DNA from: Clostridium transplantifaecale
GTDB lineage: Bacteria; Bacillota; Clostridia; Lachnospirales; Lachnospiraceae
Length of the DNA: 64,000 nt
Reading direction: 5' to 3'
Assembly (NCBI RefSeq): GCF_900626075.1
Contig: NZ_UYZY01000007.1
Location: forward strand, 62,001-126,000
Shown: positions 35,205-44,657 of the stretch, in pieces
Layout: every line of letters starts with the position of its first letter
Position numbering within the stretch: the stretch's first letter is position 1
Position numbers and translations under genes: made by a program
The notes under the pieces: generated by a model
The model's database searches: none
What the model saw: only the letters and a program-made list of their open reading frames with translations
What the model was told of the DNA's origin: nothing

Positions 35205-36365
35205 ATGGCATGGATTCGTTGGTTTCTGAAAAATCTGATCACTATTCTATTATATCCGTTTCAACTTTTTCGAGTTAATTTGAATCAAATATTTTTTCTG
35301 AATTCTATGTCATATAAATGGGGAGATAATCCCAAGTATATCGCACTGTATTTAAGACGACTACATAATAAAGATTTAAAATTAGTATATGCATACAAAG
35401 AAATTTCACAAAAAAATATATTAGAGAGTAATGGTTTGATTGCAGTTAAGTATAATACAATACAATATTTTTATTATATTATGACGAGTAGAGTGATTAT
35501 TACAAATAATGGTGGGATATCATATCTCCCTATTAAAAAAAGTCAGATAGTATTAAATACATGGCATGGTGGAGGAGCATATAAAAAAACAGGAATCGAT
35601 GTATATGATTCCAAATATTACATTAAAGACTGCAGACTGAATGCGAAAAAAACAACAGCGATTCTTATCTCATGTAAAAAATTTGAGGAATTTGGAATAC
35701 CAAGTATGTGCTTTGAAAGATGTACAAAATTACCATTTGGTTTTCCTCGTAATGATTTGTTCTTTGCAAAGAATTCTAATCTTCGAGAACAGGTAAAAAA
35801 GAAGTTAAATATCTCAATTGACGAAAAAGTAATGCTTTATGTACCGACATATAGAAACTTTGAATCAAATGTTCTTATGAGAAAAGAGGCATTTGATGGT
35901 AGGTTAAACGTGATAAAATTACTAGATGAGCTAGAAAAACGTTGGGGTGGAAAATGGAAGTTCCTTTATCGCCTACATCCGCTTGCATCAGGTACTTTGT
36001 TTGATGATATTACTGGGGCAATAAATGTATCTGATTATGGTGATGTGCAAGAACTTTTACTTATATCGGATGCTATGATTACAGATTATTCGTCTATTAT
36101 GTGGGATTTTTCGTTAACGGGTAGACCGTGTTTCATTTTCGCTCCCGATTTAGATTCATATATGCAATCAAGAGATTTTTATGTTCCGATTGCTCAATGG
36201 CCATTTCCCCTTGCGCATAATAATTTAGAATTATTAGAAAATATTAAAAAATTTGCGTCCGAAGATTATATGAAAAACTTAAAAAAACATTTAAAAGAAA
36301 TGGGGAGTTACGAATCTGGGACGGCGGCAGAATCTATTGCCAAGTGGCTAGTCAAAGTAATGTAA
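35205..36365 (+). CDS. CDP-glycerol glycerophosphotransferase family protein (TagB/TagF-like)
   Basis: A 386-residue membrane-associated transferase with an N-terminal amphipathic/hydrophobic stretch and the family's two catalytic blocks: NTWHGGG (near 120) with the essential His, and TDYSSIMWDF (near 290) with Asp-Tyr-Ser-Ser. Members transfer glycerol-phosphate or ribitol-phosphate from a CDP donor onto wall teichoic acids or capsule repeat units. The IspD/TarI-like gene at the end of the operon could supply the CDP donor. At this size it more likely adds a single unit than a polymer. Confidence 0.88.
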   Translation: MAWIRWFLKNLITILLYPFQLFRVNLNQIFFLNSMSYKWGDNPKYIALYLRRLHNKDLKLVYAYKEISQKNILESNGLIAVKYNTIQYFYYIMTSRVIITNNGGISYLPIKKSQIVLNTWHGGGAYKKTGIDVYDSKYYIKDCRLNAKKTTAILISCKKFEEFGIPSMCFERCTKLPFGFPRNDLFFAKNSNLREQVKKKLNISIDEKVMLYVPTYRNFESNVLMRKEAFDGRLNVIKLLDELEKRWGGKWKFLYRLHPLASGTLFDDITGAINVSDYGDVQELLLISDAMITDYSSIMWDFSLTGRPCFIFAPDLDSYMQSRDFYVPIAQWPFPLAHNNLELLENIKKFASEDYMKNLKKHLKEMGSYESGTAAESIAKWLVKVM

Positions 36366-36387
36366 TAAATATAGAGCAAAATATATT

Positions 36388-37380
36388 ATGAAAAAAGGAA
36401 TGCTTTTTGCTATGCTAAAAAAAATTTCTATAATCGTCCCGGTTTATAATGTGGAACTGTATTTATCAAAGTGCATAGATTCTTTACTAAGTCAACACTA
36501 TCCTTCAATAGAAATTATTCTTATAGATGATGGCTCTCCTGATAAATGTGGGTTAATATGTGACAAATATGCACAGCAATACGAAAATATCATAGTGATT
36601 CATCAGAAAAATCAGGGAGTTTCAGCAGCAAGAAATTGTGGATTACGAGTAGCTACGGGATCGTTAATAAGTTTTGTGGATCCGGATGATTTTATTGATT
36701 TAAATACATATTCGGTATCGGCTTCAATTATGGAAGAAACAAATGCAGAGGTTGTTCGATATGAATATGAATTTTTTACCTTATCGCAAGAATTGGAAAC
36801 CACAGTTGGGCAGGAGACTTTTTATCAACATGTAACTTATTCTGGTTTCGATAAAATAAATAACGTGTTTCTATACTCGAGATCTGTTTGTTTGGGACTA
36901 TTTCAAAGAGAGGTATTAAATAACATTTTATTTCCAGTGGGTTATACACAAGGAGAGGATGGTTTTTTTCTTTGTAAAGCGTTGCTCAATGCAAAACGAG
37001 TGTCTGTAATTAATGCCCCATTTTATAAGCGGCGGATAAATTTAACAAGTGCAACCCGCTCGGTATATACACAGGAATGGTTAAAGGTCCTGGAAATTAA
37101 TACAAAAATTGAAAAAATGTTATTAGCAGCGGAGCCCTTATATGAAGCGGTTGGTACATGCGTCTTTTTTAGGCAAAGTATTGGTTTGATTTTGTCAATG
37201 CGGAAGTCTTATAAAAGATATTATCTAGATATATGCAAGTATATTCTTCCAGAAATCAGAAAGCGTAGAAATAAATTTATCGATAATCCATATCTAACAC
37301 ATAAAGAAAAAGCAACAGCGTTACTTTATAGTTTCTCTCCAGGTTTATTTTATTTTGTATACAATTTATACAAAAAATAA
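36388..37380 (+). CDS. Glycosyltransferase family 2
   Basis: A GT-A fold transferase with the N-terminal ISIIVPVYNVELYLSKCIDSL, donor-binding LIDDGSPD and the metal-binding FVDPDDF (DxD-like). Three in-frame ATGs (36388, 36400, 36412) are possible; the last gives a conventional N terminus (322 residues) and has AAAGGA some 13 bases upstream, so the exact start is open. The last 80 residues include a basic amphipathic region likely to touch the membrane. It builds the repeat unit; the sugar is unknown. Confidence 0.9.
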   Translation: MKKGMLFAMLKKISIIVPVYNVELYLSKCIDSLLSQHYPSIEIILIDDGSPDKCGLICDKYAQQYENIIVIHQKNQGVSAARNCGLRVATGSLISFVDPDDFIDLNTYSVSASIMEETNAEVVRYEYEFFTLSQELETTVGQETFYQHVTYSGFDKINNVFLYSRSVCLGLFQREVLNNILFPVGYTQGEDGFFLCKALLNAKRVSVINAPFYKRRINLTSATRSVYTQEWLKVLEINTKIEKMLLAAEPLYEAVGTCVFFRQSIGLILSMRKSYKRYYLDICKYILPEIRKRRNKFIDNPYLTHKEKATALLYSFSPGLFYFVYNLYKK

Positions 37381-37518
37381 GAATGGAACAAGAAACTTTT
37401 CTGGATAATAAAGTGGTGTAAAGATAATGTAGTTAAATTTTAATAGAGCATTGAAAGTACATCTTAAGGATTTACATTTTCTATTTAGTAAAAATTATAA
37501 CAAAGGAGGAAATTAGAG

Positions 37519-38997
37519 TTGCTGATAATTTCTTTTATTTTAATTGGAGTATCAAGCATATTATTTCCTTTAGGAATATTATGTCATGATTACAATTTAA
37601 TATTATTTTCAATTATTTTCTTATGGTGTGGTGGAGTGGTTTTTTCGTGGCAGCAAATACAAAAAAGAATTGTATTGCTTTTATTCCTTTTGTCTATGTT
37701 CTTGTTTCTAATAGGGCGACCAGTAATTTCCCTACTTAGGGGGAATATATGGTGGCAGATTGCTTCTGGTGAGGCCGTAATTCTTGCGTTGCTTAGCTTA
37801 TATGTTTCTATACTATTTCTTTTGATTGGAGCCTGTTTTAGTGAGTCTAAGGTTTTTACAAAGTACAAAAGTACTGAGCTGAAAATTTTGGAAGATAAAC
37901 GCATATTTTTGCAGCGTTTACGTCAAGGAGCCTTGTTTGTTTTTTGTGTAGCAATAATATGTACATTCTTAGAGGGGTTTGAAAAAATTGCATACATGTT
38001 CAATCATACATATGTAGAATATTATACATCATATCGAACACAACAGCCACTTATTGTTAAAGGATTTATTCAACTCATGAAACCTACGTTATGTATATTT
38101 CTGGCAACTATGCCAAGCAAAAGAAAAGCGTTTCTACCTCTTTTGGCATATTTGCTTTCTACAATTCCGTATTTATTAGTCGGTATGCGTTCCCCTACAC
38201 TGTTAGCATGCTCTTTTATATTTATTTATTATTTTATCAGGGATATTAATAGGATTCCATACTCGGAAAAATGGATTGGTTTATGTGAAAAAATTATTAT
38301 TTTATTGTCGATTCCGTTAATGATTGTTTTTTTGTTTGCCTATACATATTGGAGAAATAATAATTCCGTCGATCTATTTTCTGGCGAAAACCTTTTATTT
38401 CGATTTATTTACCAACAAGGAAATTCCTTTGATGTTTTAGTTAAAGCTTTTGATGTTCTTAAAGAATTACCTGAAAATAAATGGCCGGGATACACTTTGG
38501 GGCCTGTGTATGATAATTTGGTTCATAATAATATTATTGGAAGAACGTTGTTTAATACAGTTCCAACTAATATTCAAACACAGGAGGCATTGCAGATTAG
38601 TCATGATATGAAAGCACACTTATCCTATATCTTGATGGGAAATATGTATTTTCAGGGACATGGTGTGGGTGTTGTATATATTTTGGAAGTGTTCTCGGAC
38701 TTTGGTTGGTTTGGAGTGATTATATATAACTTTATACTTGGTATTTGCTTAGAGAGAGTCATTTTTTGGATTCAAAAGAACTGGTTATTATCAACTATAA
38801 GTATATTTGCATTTTTTCAGCTATTTTATACGCCAAGGTCAGACGCATTATATATGGTTATGCACTTAGTACATCCCTATTTTTGGATAGCCATCAGTGG
38901 ATGCTATCTAATAGGACGGATTAGATGGAAAGTTCTTTCTTTGTCAAATATAAGAAAAGTAAAAATGTTTTGTAAACAATTGAGGGCAAAGACATGA
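37519..38997 (+). CDS. Wzy-like repeat-unit polymerase
   Basis: A polytopic membrane protein of 492 residues with ten or more hydrophobic segments and one large extracytoplasmic loop (about 280-380), the pattern of O-antigen/capsule polymerases. There are few conserved motifs, as usual for this class. The TTG start at 37519 is supported by AAAGGAGGA eight bases upstream. It sits between glycosyltransferase genes and two genes before the flippase, which supports the call. Its stop overlaps the next ATG (ATGA). Confidence 0.8.
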   Translation: MLIISFILIGVSSILFPLGILCHDYNLILFSIIFLWCGGVVFSWQQIQKRIVLLLFLLSMFLFLIGRPVISLLRGNIWWQIASGEAVILALLSLYVSILFLLIGACFSESKVFTKYKSTELKILEDKRIFLQRLRQGALFVFCVAIICTFLEGFEKIAYMFNHTYVEYYTSYRTQQPLIVKGFIQLMKPTLCIFLATMPSKRKAFLPLLAYLLSTIPYLLVGMRSPTLLACSFIFIYYFIRDINRIPYSEKWIGLCEKIIILLSIPLMIVFLFAYTYWRNNNSVDLFSGENLLFRFIYQQGNSFDVLVKAFDVLKELPENKWPGYTLGPVYDNLVHNNIIGRTLFNTVPTNIQTQEALQISHDMKAHLSYILMGNMYFQGHGVGVVYILEVFSDFGWFGVIIYNFILGICLERVIFWIQKNWLLSTISIFAFFQLFYTPRSDALYMVMHLVHPYFWIAISGCYLIGRIRWKVLSLSNIRKVKMFCKQLRAKT

Positions 38998-40280
38998 ATA
39001 ATAAAAAACTACTTGTAATTTTAGGGGAATTTTTTCCATATCCATCATCAAATATCAATTGTATTGTGCCACTGTTAGAATACCTTTATAAAGAAGGTTG
39101 GCAGGTAGATGTAGTAACACGAAGACACAGTATCACCACCCCTGAATATGAAAAATATCATGGTATGACAGTATATCGCATTAATGATATACGAACAATG
39201 AATACAATTTGTTGGCAGGAACATATGAAAATTGATTTGCCGATAATATTTAGGTGGATGAATTATTGCTGTATGGCTTTATCAAAGATTTATTTTTACC
39301 TTCGATATTATCAGTCCATCAAAGATAATCGTTATAGCGCATGGTCTAAAGAAGAGGTTTTAAATAAGTGCCTATCCCTGCATGAATTAAATGTATACAA
39401 TGCTGTACTATCTTTATCTACACCGGCTATTACACATTATATAGCATCCGAACTGAAAAAACACACATCAATAAACTGGATTTTGTATGAAATGGATCCG
39501 TTTTGTTATAATGTGGCAGCGTATGGTAAAAATGCTTATAAGCGTTTTAGTTTAGTTCAAGAAAGATTTTTTAAGGAATGTGATGAGATAATTGTAACGC
39601 CTGCATTGGGGGAATTTTATCAAAATACAAATTTTCGAAGTTTTTCTTCAAAAATGATAGAGCTTCCATTAGCCAATATGATTCCAATAGAAGATTTTAA
39701 AGATATGGGCTTGATAAAACGTAAGGAAAAAGAAGTTTATTGTGTTTTTGGAGGGGCGATCGATCCTATAATAAGAAATCCTATATTTGCAATTGATTTA
39801 TTTCATAGCCTTCATAAAAATATTAAGCTATTTATAATAACTCAATCCAATATCAAGTTTCTTAGAAAAAAAATTGATGAGACAGCGGACAATGTAATTA
39901 TATATGGAAGAGAAAGTCGTAATGTAACTTATGGTACTATGCAACAGGCGGATATTTTAATTAACATTGGAAATACCGTCCAATTTCAAGTACCTGGAAA
40001 AATTTTTGAGTATATGGCAATGGGAAAACCGATTGTACATTTCAGTAAAATACAGGAAGATCCCTGTCTTCCATACTTAAAAAAATATCCAATTGCATAT
40101 GTTATATATGAATATAAGGGTGGGATAGAGACACAAAAAAAGAACCTTTTGCAATTTATATATGAGAAAATAAATGTCTCATACACATATGATGAAATAA
40201 TATCTAGAATGCCAGAACTTTCGGGAAAGTCTATCAACAGAAAGTTTTTAGACACAGTTCTAAATATTAGAGAAAGGTAA
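38994..40280 (+). CDS. Glycosyltransferase (GT-B fold, family 4-like)
   Basis: A 428-residue protein with an N terminus typical of GT4 enzymes (LVILGEFFPYPSSNINC and a WQVDVVTRR strand) and a C-terminal domain with IFEYMAMGKPIV, the site that binds the nucleotide-sugar. Similarity over the middle is low, so the donor is unknown. It overlaps Wzy by 4 nt, and Wzx follows three bases after its stop. This is the third sugar-adding transferase after the initiating enzyme. Confidence 0.82.
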   Translation: MNNKKLLVILGEFFPYPSSNINCIVPLLEYLYKEGWQVDVVTRRHSITTPEYEKYHGMTVYRINDIRTMNTICWQEHMKIDLPIIFRWMNYCCMALSKIYFYLRYYQSIKDNRYSAWSKEEVLNKCLSLHELNVYNAVLSLSTPAITHYIASELKKHTSINWILYEMDPFCYNVAAYGKNAYKRFSLVQERFFKECDEIIVTPALGEFYQNTNFRSFSSKMIELPLANMIPIEDFKDMGLIKRKEKEVYCVFGGAIDPIIRNPIFAIDLFHSLHKNIKLFIITQSNIKFLRKKIDETADNVIIYGRESRNVTYGTMQQADILINIGNTVQFQVPGKIFEYMAMGKPIVHFSKIQEDPCLPYLKKYPIAYVIYEYKGGIETQKKNLLQFIYEKINVSYTYDEIISRMPELSGKSINRKFLDTVLNIRER

Positions 40281-40283
40281 TAT

Positions 40284-41798
40284 ATGCATCGTACAAGAAA
40301 TAGTCTATATAATGCACTGTCAGCTATAATGCTTACCATTTCAAATGGTTTACTTGGGCTTATAGTAACCCAAAATATTATTCGAGTATTTGGATCTGAT
40401 TTTAACGGCTTGAATTCTACAGCTACACAATTAGTTAATATGATGTTGGTTTTGGAAGGGGGATTTACACTGGCGGCCAATGTTGCCATTTTCAAACCAT
40501 ATGTGGAAAAAGATTATTTTACTATACATCGTATTATTGTTGCCGTAAAAAAAAGATTTCAACAGATAGGATTGCTTTTTTTATGTGTTGGAATTTTCAT
40601 TTCTTTTATTTATAGTAATTTTGTTAATAGTATGCTGCCCCAAGATTTTGTTCTTTTAGTTTTCGTTATGACGGTATTTCCTTCTGCTATTAATCTCTTC
40701 TTTGTTTTAAAATATCGTGTCATGTTGCAAGCGGAACAAAAAGAATACGTTATTTCGCTTATAACATTAGTGACTGTTTCTTTAGGGCACATTACAAATC
40801 TGATTTTAATTAACACTGTGAAACAAATTGGCTTAATTCGATTAATAACAATGGTTTATTCGCTCATTAACAGCATTATTATTTCTATATATTGTAGAAA
40901 AAAATATAAAATGTTTGATTTTTCTGTAGAACCTGATTTTGCTGCTATTAAAGGAACCAAAGAAGTATTTATACAGAAAATAACAGGAGTAATTTATTCA
41001 ACATTGCCTATCGTATCTATTTCAATTTCTGGTGGTGGAACACTATTAGCCAGTGTGTATGCAGTATATAATAGTATTTTTGCTTTATTAAAAAGTATAT
41101 TATATGCGGTGATTGATGCACCTAGGTTAGGATTGGGTCAGGTTATTGCTGAAAACGATAAAGAAAGGACATATCAAATTTATGTGAAATATGAAACATT
41201 AGTGGTTATCATACTTTTTATATTGCTAAGTACAACGGCAGTGTTACTTATGCCATTCATTATGCTATACACAGCAGGAGTCTCTGACGTTGACTATCGA
41301 AGTTATTTTATAGGCGGAGTCCTGATGGGAATTACTTTTTTTGAAATTATTCATATTCCTAGTGGTCATGTGATCAATATGGCCGGCTTTTTTAAGGTAA
41401 GCCGACAGTTTCAAACTTCAGCTTGTGGTTTGCTAGTAATTGGTATGTTTTTTGGTAATCAGGTAGGGGGATTTCGTGGAATTTTAAGTGGTGTTTTAGT
41501 AACAGCGATTTTTTTGGCAATATTAGAGATTCATTTTACACATTGCATTTTTTTTGAAAAAAAACTATATCCCTTTATTAGAACTGTTTTTTTAAATTGT
41601 ATTGTTTCAGCTATTTTAATATGTATGGAATCTATTTTTATTTCTTTAAGGATAAATAATTATTTAGATTTCGTAGTATTTGGATTTTGTAGCATAACTA
41701 TCAATTCTTTTCTTTTTATTTTGTTTAACTATATTCTGAATTATGAGATTATGATGGAACTTGTACAATATGCAAAAAGAATTTTTTATAAGAAGTGA
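40284..41798 (+). CDS. Wzx-like polysaccharide flippase
   Basis: A 504-residue MATE/MOP-type membrane protein with about 12-14 hydrophobic segments, opening with NALSAIMLTISNGLLGLIV and a conserved Asn-rich FGSDFNGLNS region typical of oligosaccharide exporters. It would move the lipid-linked repeat unit across the membrane for Wzy. No chain-length regulator (Wzz) or BY-kinase is encoded in the cluster. Confidence 0.88.
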   Translation: MHRTRNSLYNALSAIMLTISNGLLGLIVTQNIIRVFGSDFNGLNSTATQLVNMMLVLEGGFTLAANVAIFKPYVEKDYFTIHRIIVAVKKRFQQIGLLFLCVGIFISFIYSNFVNSMLPQDFVLLVFVMTVFPSAINLFFVLKYRVMLQAEQKEYVISLITLVTVSLGHITNLILINTVKQIGLIRLITMVYSLINSIIISIYCRKKYKMFDFSVEPDFAAIKGTKEVFIQKITGVIYSTLPIVSISISGGGTLLASVYAVYNSIFALLKSILYAVIDAPRLGLGQVIAENDKERTYQIYVKYETLVVIILFILLSTTAVLLMPFIMLYTAGVSDVDYRSYFIGGVLMGITFFEIIHIPSGHVINMAGFFKVSRQFQTSACGLLVIGMFFGNQVGGFRGILSGVLVTAIFLAILEIHFTHCIFFEKKLYPFIRTVFLNCIVSAILICMESIFISLRINNYLDFVVFGFCSITINSFLFILFNYILNYEIMMELVQYAKRIFYKK

Positions 41799-41810
41799 AG
41801 GGAGTAATAT

Positions 41811-42527
41811 ATGAATATTGCACTTATTATTGCAGGGGGCAGCGGTCACCGCATGAAGCAGGACATACCAAAACAGTTTATTAATGTGTATGATAAACCG
41901 GTTCTGATATATACATTGGAGGGATTTCAGCGGCACCCGGATATTGATGCTATTGAGGTTGTTTGTTTGGACGGTTGGCATGATATTTTATGGGCTTATG
42001 CGAAGCAGTTTAATATTACGAAACTAGAATGGGTTGTTTCGGGGGGAAATACAGGTCAAGAATCTATCCGAAATGGTATTTATCACTTGGAGGGAAAATG
42101 TTCGAATGATGATATTGTCATTATCCATGATGGTATTCGCCCTATGATTGATGATACCGTTCTTTCGGATGTAATTGAGAAGTGCAAGAAGTACGGAAAT
42201 GCGGTTACGTCACTTCCATATAATGAACAAATTTTTCGGATTAAAGATGAAAAATCAACGGAAGAGTATATTCCACGTGAAACACTCCGTCGTGTATCAA
42301 CTCCGCAAGCTTATAAGTTTAGTAAACTTGATTGGGCATATCATGAAGCATTTGAAAAGAAAATCGGCATATATGGTTCTTCATATGCAAATACAATGAT
42401 GGTCGATTTAGGCGAGACATTATATTTTGCAGCGGGTTCTGATAGAAATATTAAGTTAACAACAAAAGATGACTTAGAGATGTTTAAAGCATATCTCAAA
42501 TTAGAAAGGGATACGTGGCTCAAATGA
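41811..42527 (+). CDS. IspD/TarI-like CTP-dependent cytidylyltransferase
   Basis: A 238-residue nucleotidyltransferase with the CTP-binding loop IAGGSGHRMKQDIPKQF and IHDGIRPM, as in IspD and TarI. The position in a capsule-type operon, with a TagB/TagF-like transferase upstream and an SDR gene overlapping by 13 nt, favours activation of a polyol or sugar phosphate (for example ribitol-5-phosphate) rather than isoprenoid synthesis. An isoprenoid ispD is expected elsewhere on the chromosome. The true substrate cannot be told from the sequence. Confidence 0.85.
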   Translation: MNIALIIAGGSGHRMKQDIPKQFINVYDKPVLIYTLEGFQRHPDIDAIEVVCLDGWHDILWAYAKQFNITKLEWVVSGGNTGQESIRNGIYHLEGKCSNDDIVIIHDGIRPMIDDTVLSDVIEKCKKYGNAVTSLPYNEQIFRIKDEKSTEEYIPRETLRRVSTPQAYKFSKLDWAYHEAFEKKIGIYGSSYANTMMVDLGETLYFAAGSDRNIKLTTKDDLEMFKAYLKLERDTWLK

Positions 42528-43552
42528 TTCGGTTTATGCAAAATATTGAATATGTGAAAAAATTAGATTTGCCGTGGGAAAAGCTGAAAGGAAAAACCGT
42601 TTTGGTATCAGGAGCCAGTGGATTGATTGGCAGTTTTTTGGTTCGGGTTTTATTGGAGAAAAATGAGCAAATTAAAGTAGTTGCGTTAGGCAGAAATATG
42701 GTAACAGCTAAGAATGTTTTTTTTGAGTATTGGGATTCTAAATACTTTACATTTATTTCTCATGATATCAATCAACCTCTCACAGAGGATATTCCGAGTG
42801 TAGATTATTTAATTCATGCTGCTAGCAATACACATCCTGTTGCTTATGCAATGGATCCCATTGGTACGATAACGACTAATGTTATTGGAACATACAATTT
42901 GTTGGAACATGCTCGTAAAAATGCAGAATGTCGTTTTTTATTTGCGTCCAGTGTGGAAGTGTATGGAGAAAATAAAGGTGATATAGAGTACTTTGACGAG
43001 TCATATTGTGGTTATATTGACTGTAACACATTGCGAGCAGGTTATCCCGAAAGTAAACGTACAGGTGAAGCATTATGTCAAGCTTATATAGATTGTTATA
43101 ATATGAATATTGTGACAGCACGCCTTTCTCGAACATACGGGCCAACTATGTTAAGGTCTGATACAAAAGCGATATCCCAGTTTATCAAAAATGGGGCTAA
43201 AGGGGAAGAAATAATATTAAAAAGTGAAGGAAGTCAATTGTACTCTTATAATTATGTAGCAGATTCAGTATCAGGTCTTTTGACAGTACTTTTGTGCGGA
43301 GAATGCGGTGAAGCTTATAATATTGCAGATAAGAAATCGGATATAACATTACGAGATTTAGCACAGCTGATTGCTGACTATGTCGGAACAAAGATAGTAT
43401 TTGAAATTCCGAATAAGACAGAGCAGGCAGGATATTCTAAGGCAACAAAAGCGTTGTTGGATTCATCAAAATTGCGGAAGCTAGGGTGGGAAGCTCATTG
43501 GAGTATAGAGGAAGGGATTAAAGAAACATTAGATTATTTAATGAAAATATAA
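42515..43552 (+). CDS. NAD-dependent epimerase/dehydratase (extended SDR)
   Basis: A 345-residue extended short-chain dehydrogenase with the Rossmann loop VSGASGLIGSF and a YPESK catalytic motif (Tyr near 187). The best start is GTG 42515 with AAAGGG six bases upstream, overlapping the cytidylyltransferase gene; ATG 42524 (ATGA overlap) is the alternative. Bcs1/Acs1-type proteins join an IspD-like domain to a reductase that makes a polyol phosphate, so this pair could be the unfused equivalent. A sugar-nucleotide dehydratase/epimerase role is equally possible. Last gene of the operon; no terminator seen. Confidence 0.85.
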   Translation: MAQMIRFMQNIEYVKKLDLPWEKLKGKTVLVSGASGLIGSFLVRVLLEKNEQIKVVALGRNMVTAKNVFFEYWDSKYFTFISHDINQPLTEDIPSVDYLIHAASNTHPVAYAMDPIGTITTNVIGTYNLLEHARKNAECRFLFASSVEVYGENKGDIEYFDESYCGYIDCNTLRAGYPESKRTGEALCQAYIDCYNMNIVTARLSRTYGPTMLRSDTKAISQFIKNGAKGEEIILKSEGSQLYSYNYVADSVSGLLTVLLCGECGEAYNIADKKSDITLRDLAQLIADYVGTKIVFEIPNKTEQAGYSKATKALLDSSKLRKLGWEAHWSIEEGIKETLDYLMKI

Positions 43553-43783
43553 AATATCAACTTTTTGGGGGCCTTTTAAGAAAATAGTTATATTTTACGA
43601 AATTATACATTATCTGAAGGAAAAATAGAATTATTGATAGATTTATGCATTTAGGATAAAGGTGTCTGGGCTTTCGGTTCAATATAATTATAATTAAGAA
43701 AATGGAGATTAAAATAAAAAGTACTACTTTCTGAACTATGTTATGGAAAATAGTGGTTGTGGGGACGGTGAGAATAATATAAA
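43553..43783. other. AT-rich region after the polysaccharide operon
   Basis: No gene and no convincing terminator is visible. The base composition is as AT-rich as in the operon before it. Confidence 0.4.
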
Positions 43784-43835
43784 GCCTCTTATGATACAAA
43801 AAGGGTGGTGCAAGCTAAATTCAAACATAAGAGGC
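43784..43835 (+). repeat. IS200-type tnpA leader hairpin
   Basis: Perfect 10-bp arms GCCTCTTATG (43784-43793) and CATAAGAGGC (43826-43835) lie directly before the remnant transposase start; the right arm contains the GAGG Shine-Dalgarno. IS200-type elements are known to fold such hairpins that block tnpA translation. Confidence 0.75.
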
Positions 43836-43842
43836 GATCCCA

Positions 43843-44075
43843 ATGGACAATAAAAGTACATCATCCACTCGTTGGAAATGCTAGTACCATATCGAATTCA
43901 TAAACCAATATAGAAAGAAGACATTGTATGGCAAAGTGCGGGAAGACATAAAAGAAATATGAGCGATTTACTGGAAGATATACTTGGCTTTTGGGGGTAT
44001 GTAATAACGGAGAAATATAAAGTTGAATGTTATTTGGCGGTGGCATGCTCCTAAATTGTATGGAAGATTCAAAAT
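43843..44075 (+). pseudogene. Degraded IS200/IS605-family TnpA (Y1 transposase) remnant
   Basis: Read from ATG 43843 the frame gives MDNKSTSSTRWKC, stop, YHIEF, then YRKKTLYGKVREDIKEI, stop, which matches the N-terminal third of IS200-type TnpA. Further stops and a frameshift follow, with a trace of the metal-site His motif (HML) around 44045. The rest of the element, including the catalytic tyrosine and the right end, is not recognisable. It is a relic marking the right side of the island. Confidence 0.8.
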
Positions 44076-44628
44076 CTTATGAATTTGCCTTCAGTTGAAA
44101 TCGATAACCCATGGCTTCTTATTATTTATTCATATCTGGAGTGCTAGGAACTATTTTCTTTTAAAGCTTGTATCGGATAATTGTTATATTCATTTCGGTA
44201 AATACTAATTGATCATTATGGTACCGTTGGCCACTATTTCCAACAGTTGACTATTTTTTCTGACATTACAACCATTTTGCTAGGAGAAAAATATCTACAT
44301 ATTAATCTAATAGAGACTGCAGATATTGTGTGTTAATTTACATTACAGGAATTAATATATGTGAAAGAAAGCGCATCCTGAAAAATTATAAAACCTAAAC
44401 GTATACAGTGGTACTATTCAAATGTTTTGTATTCATGTACGTTGATAGCTGGCTGGATATAATCAGTCGGTCATATATATTTATATAAAGATTAGACAAC
44501 GGAAGAGTAATAAATCAAACTGTTTGTAAAAATTCGGTCATTCTTACCAAATCTATCATCACCCATAATTAAAGTGCTCTTAATCATAAGAAAATCATGC
44601 AAAAATCTCCTCATTCCCCTGAACCCTC
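44076..44628. other. Decayed AT-rich DNA
   Basis: About 550 bp with no frame longer than background and no fold or repeat that I recognise. It is probably eroded insertion debris between the transposase relic and the lepA promoter. Confidence 0.4.
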
Positions 44629-44657
44629 TTGAAAGCTCACAAAAAAAATGCTATATT
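44629..44657 (+). promoter_or_regulatory. Promoter of lepA-hemW
   Basis: TTGAAA (44629-44634), 17-bp spacer containing an A8 run, TATATT (44652-44657). A leader of about 115 nt follows. Confidence 0.75.
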
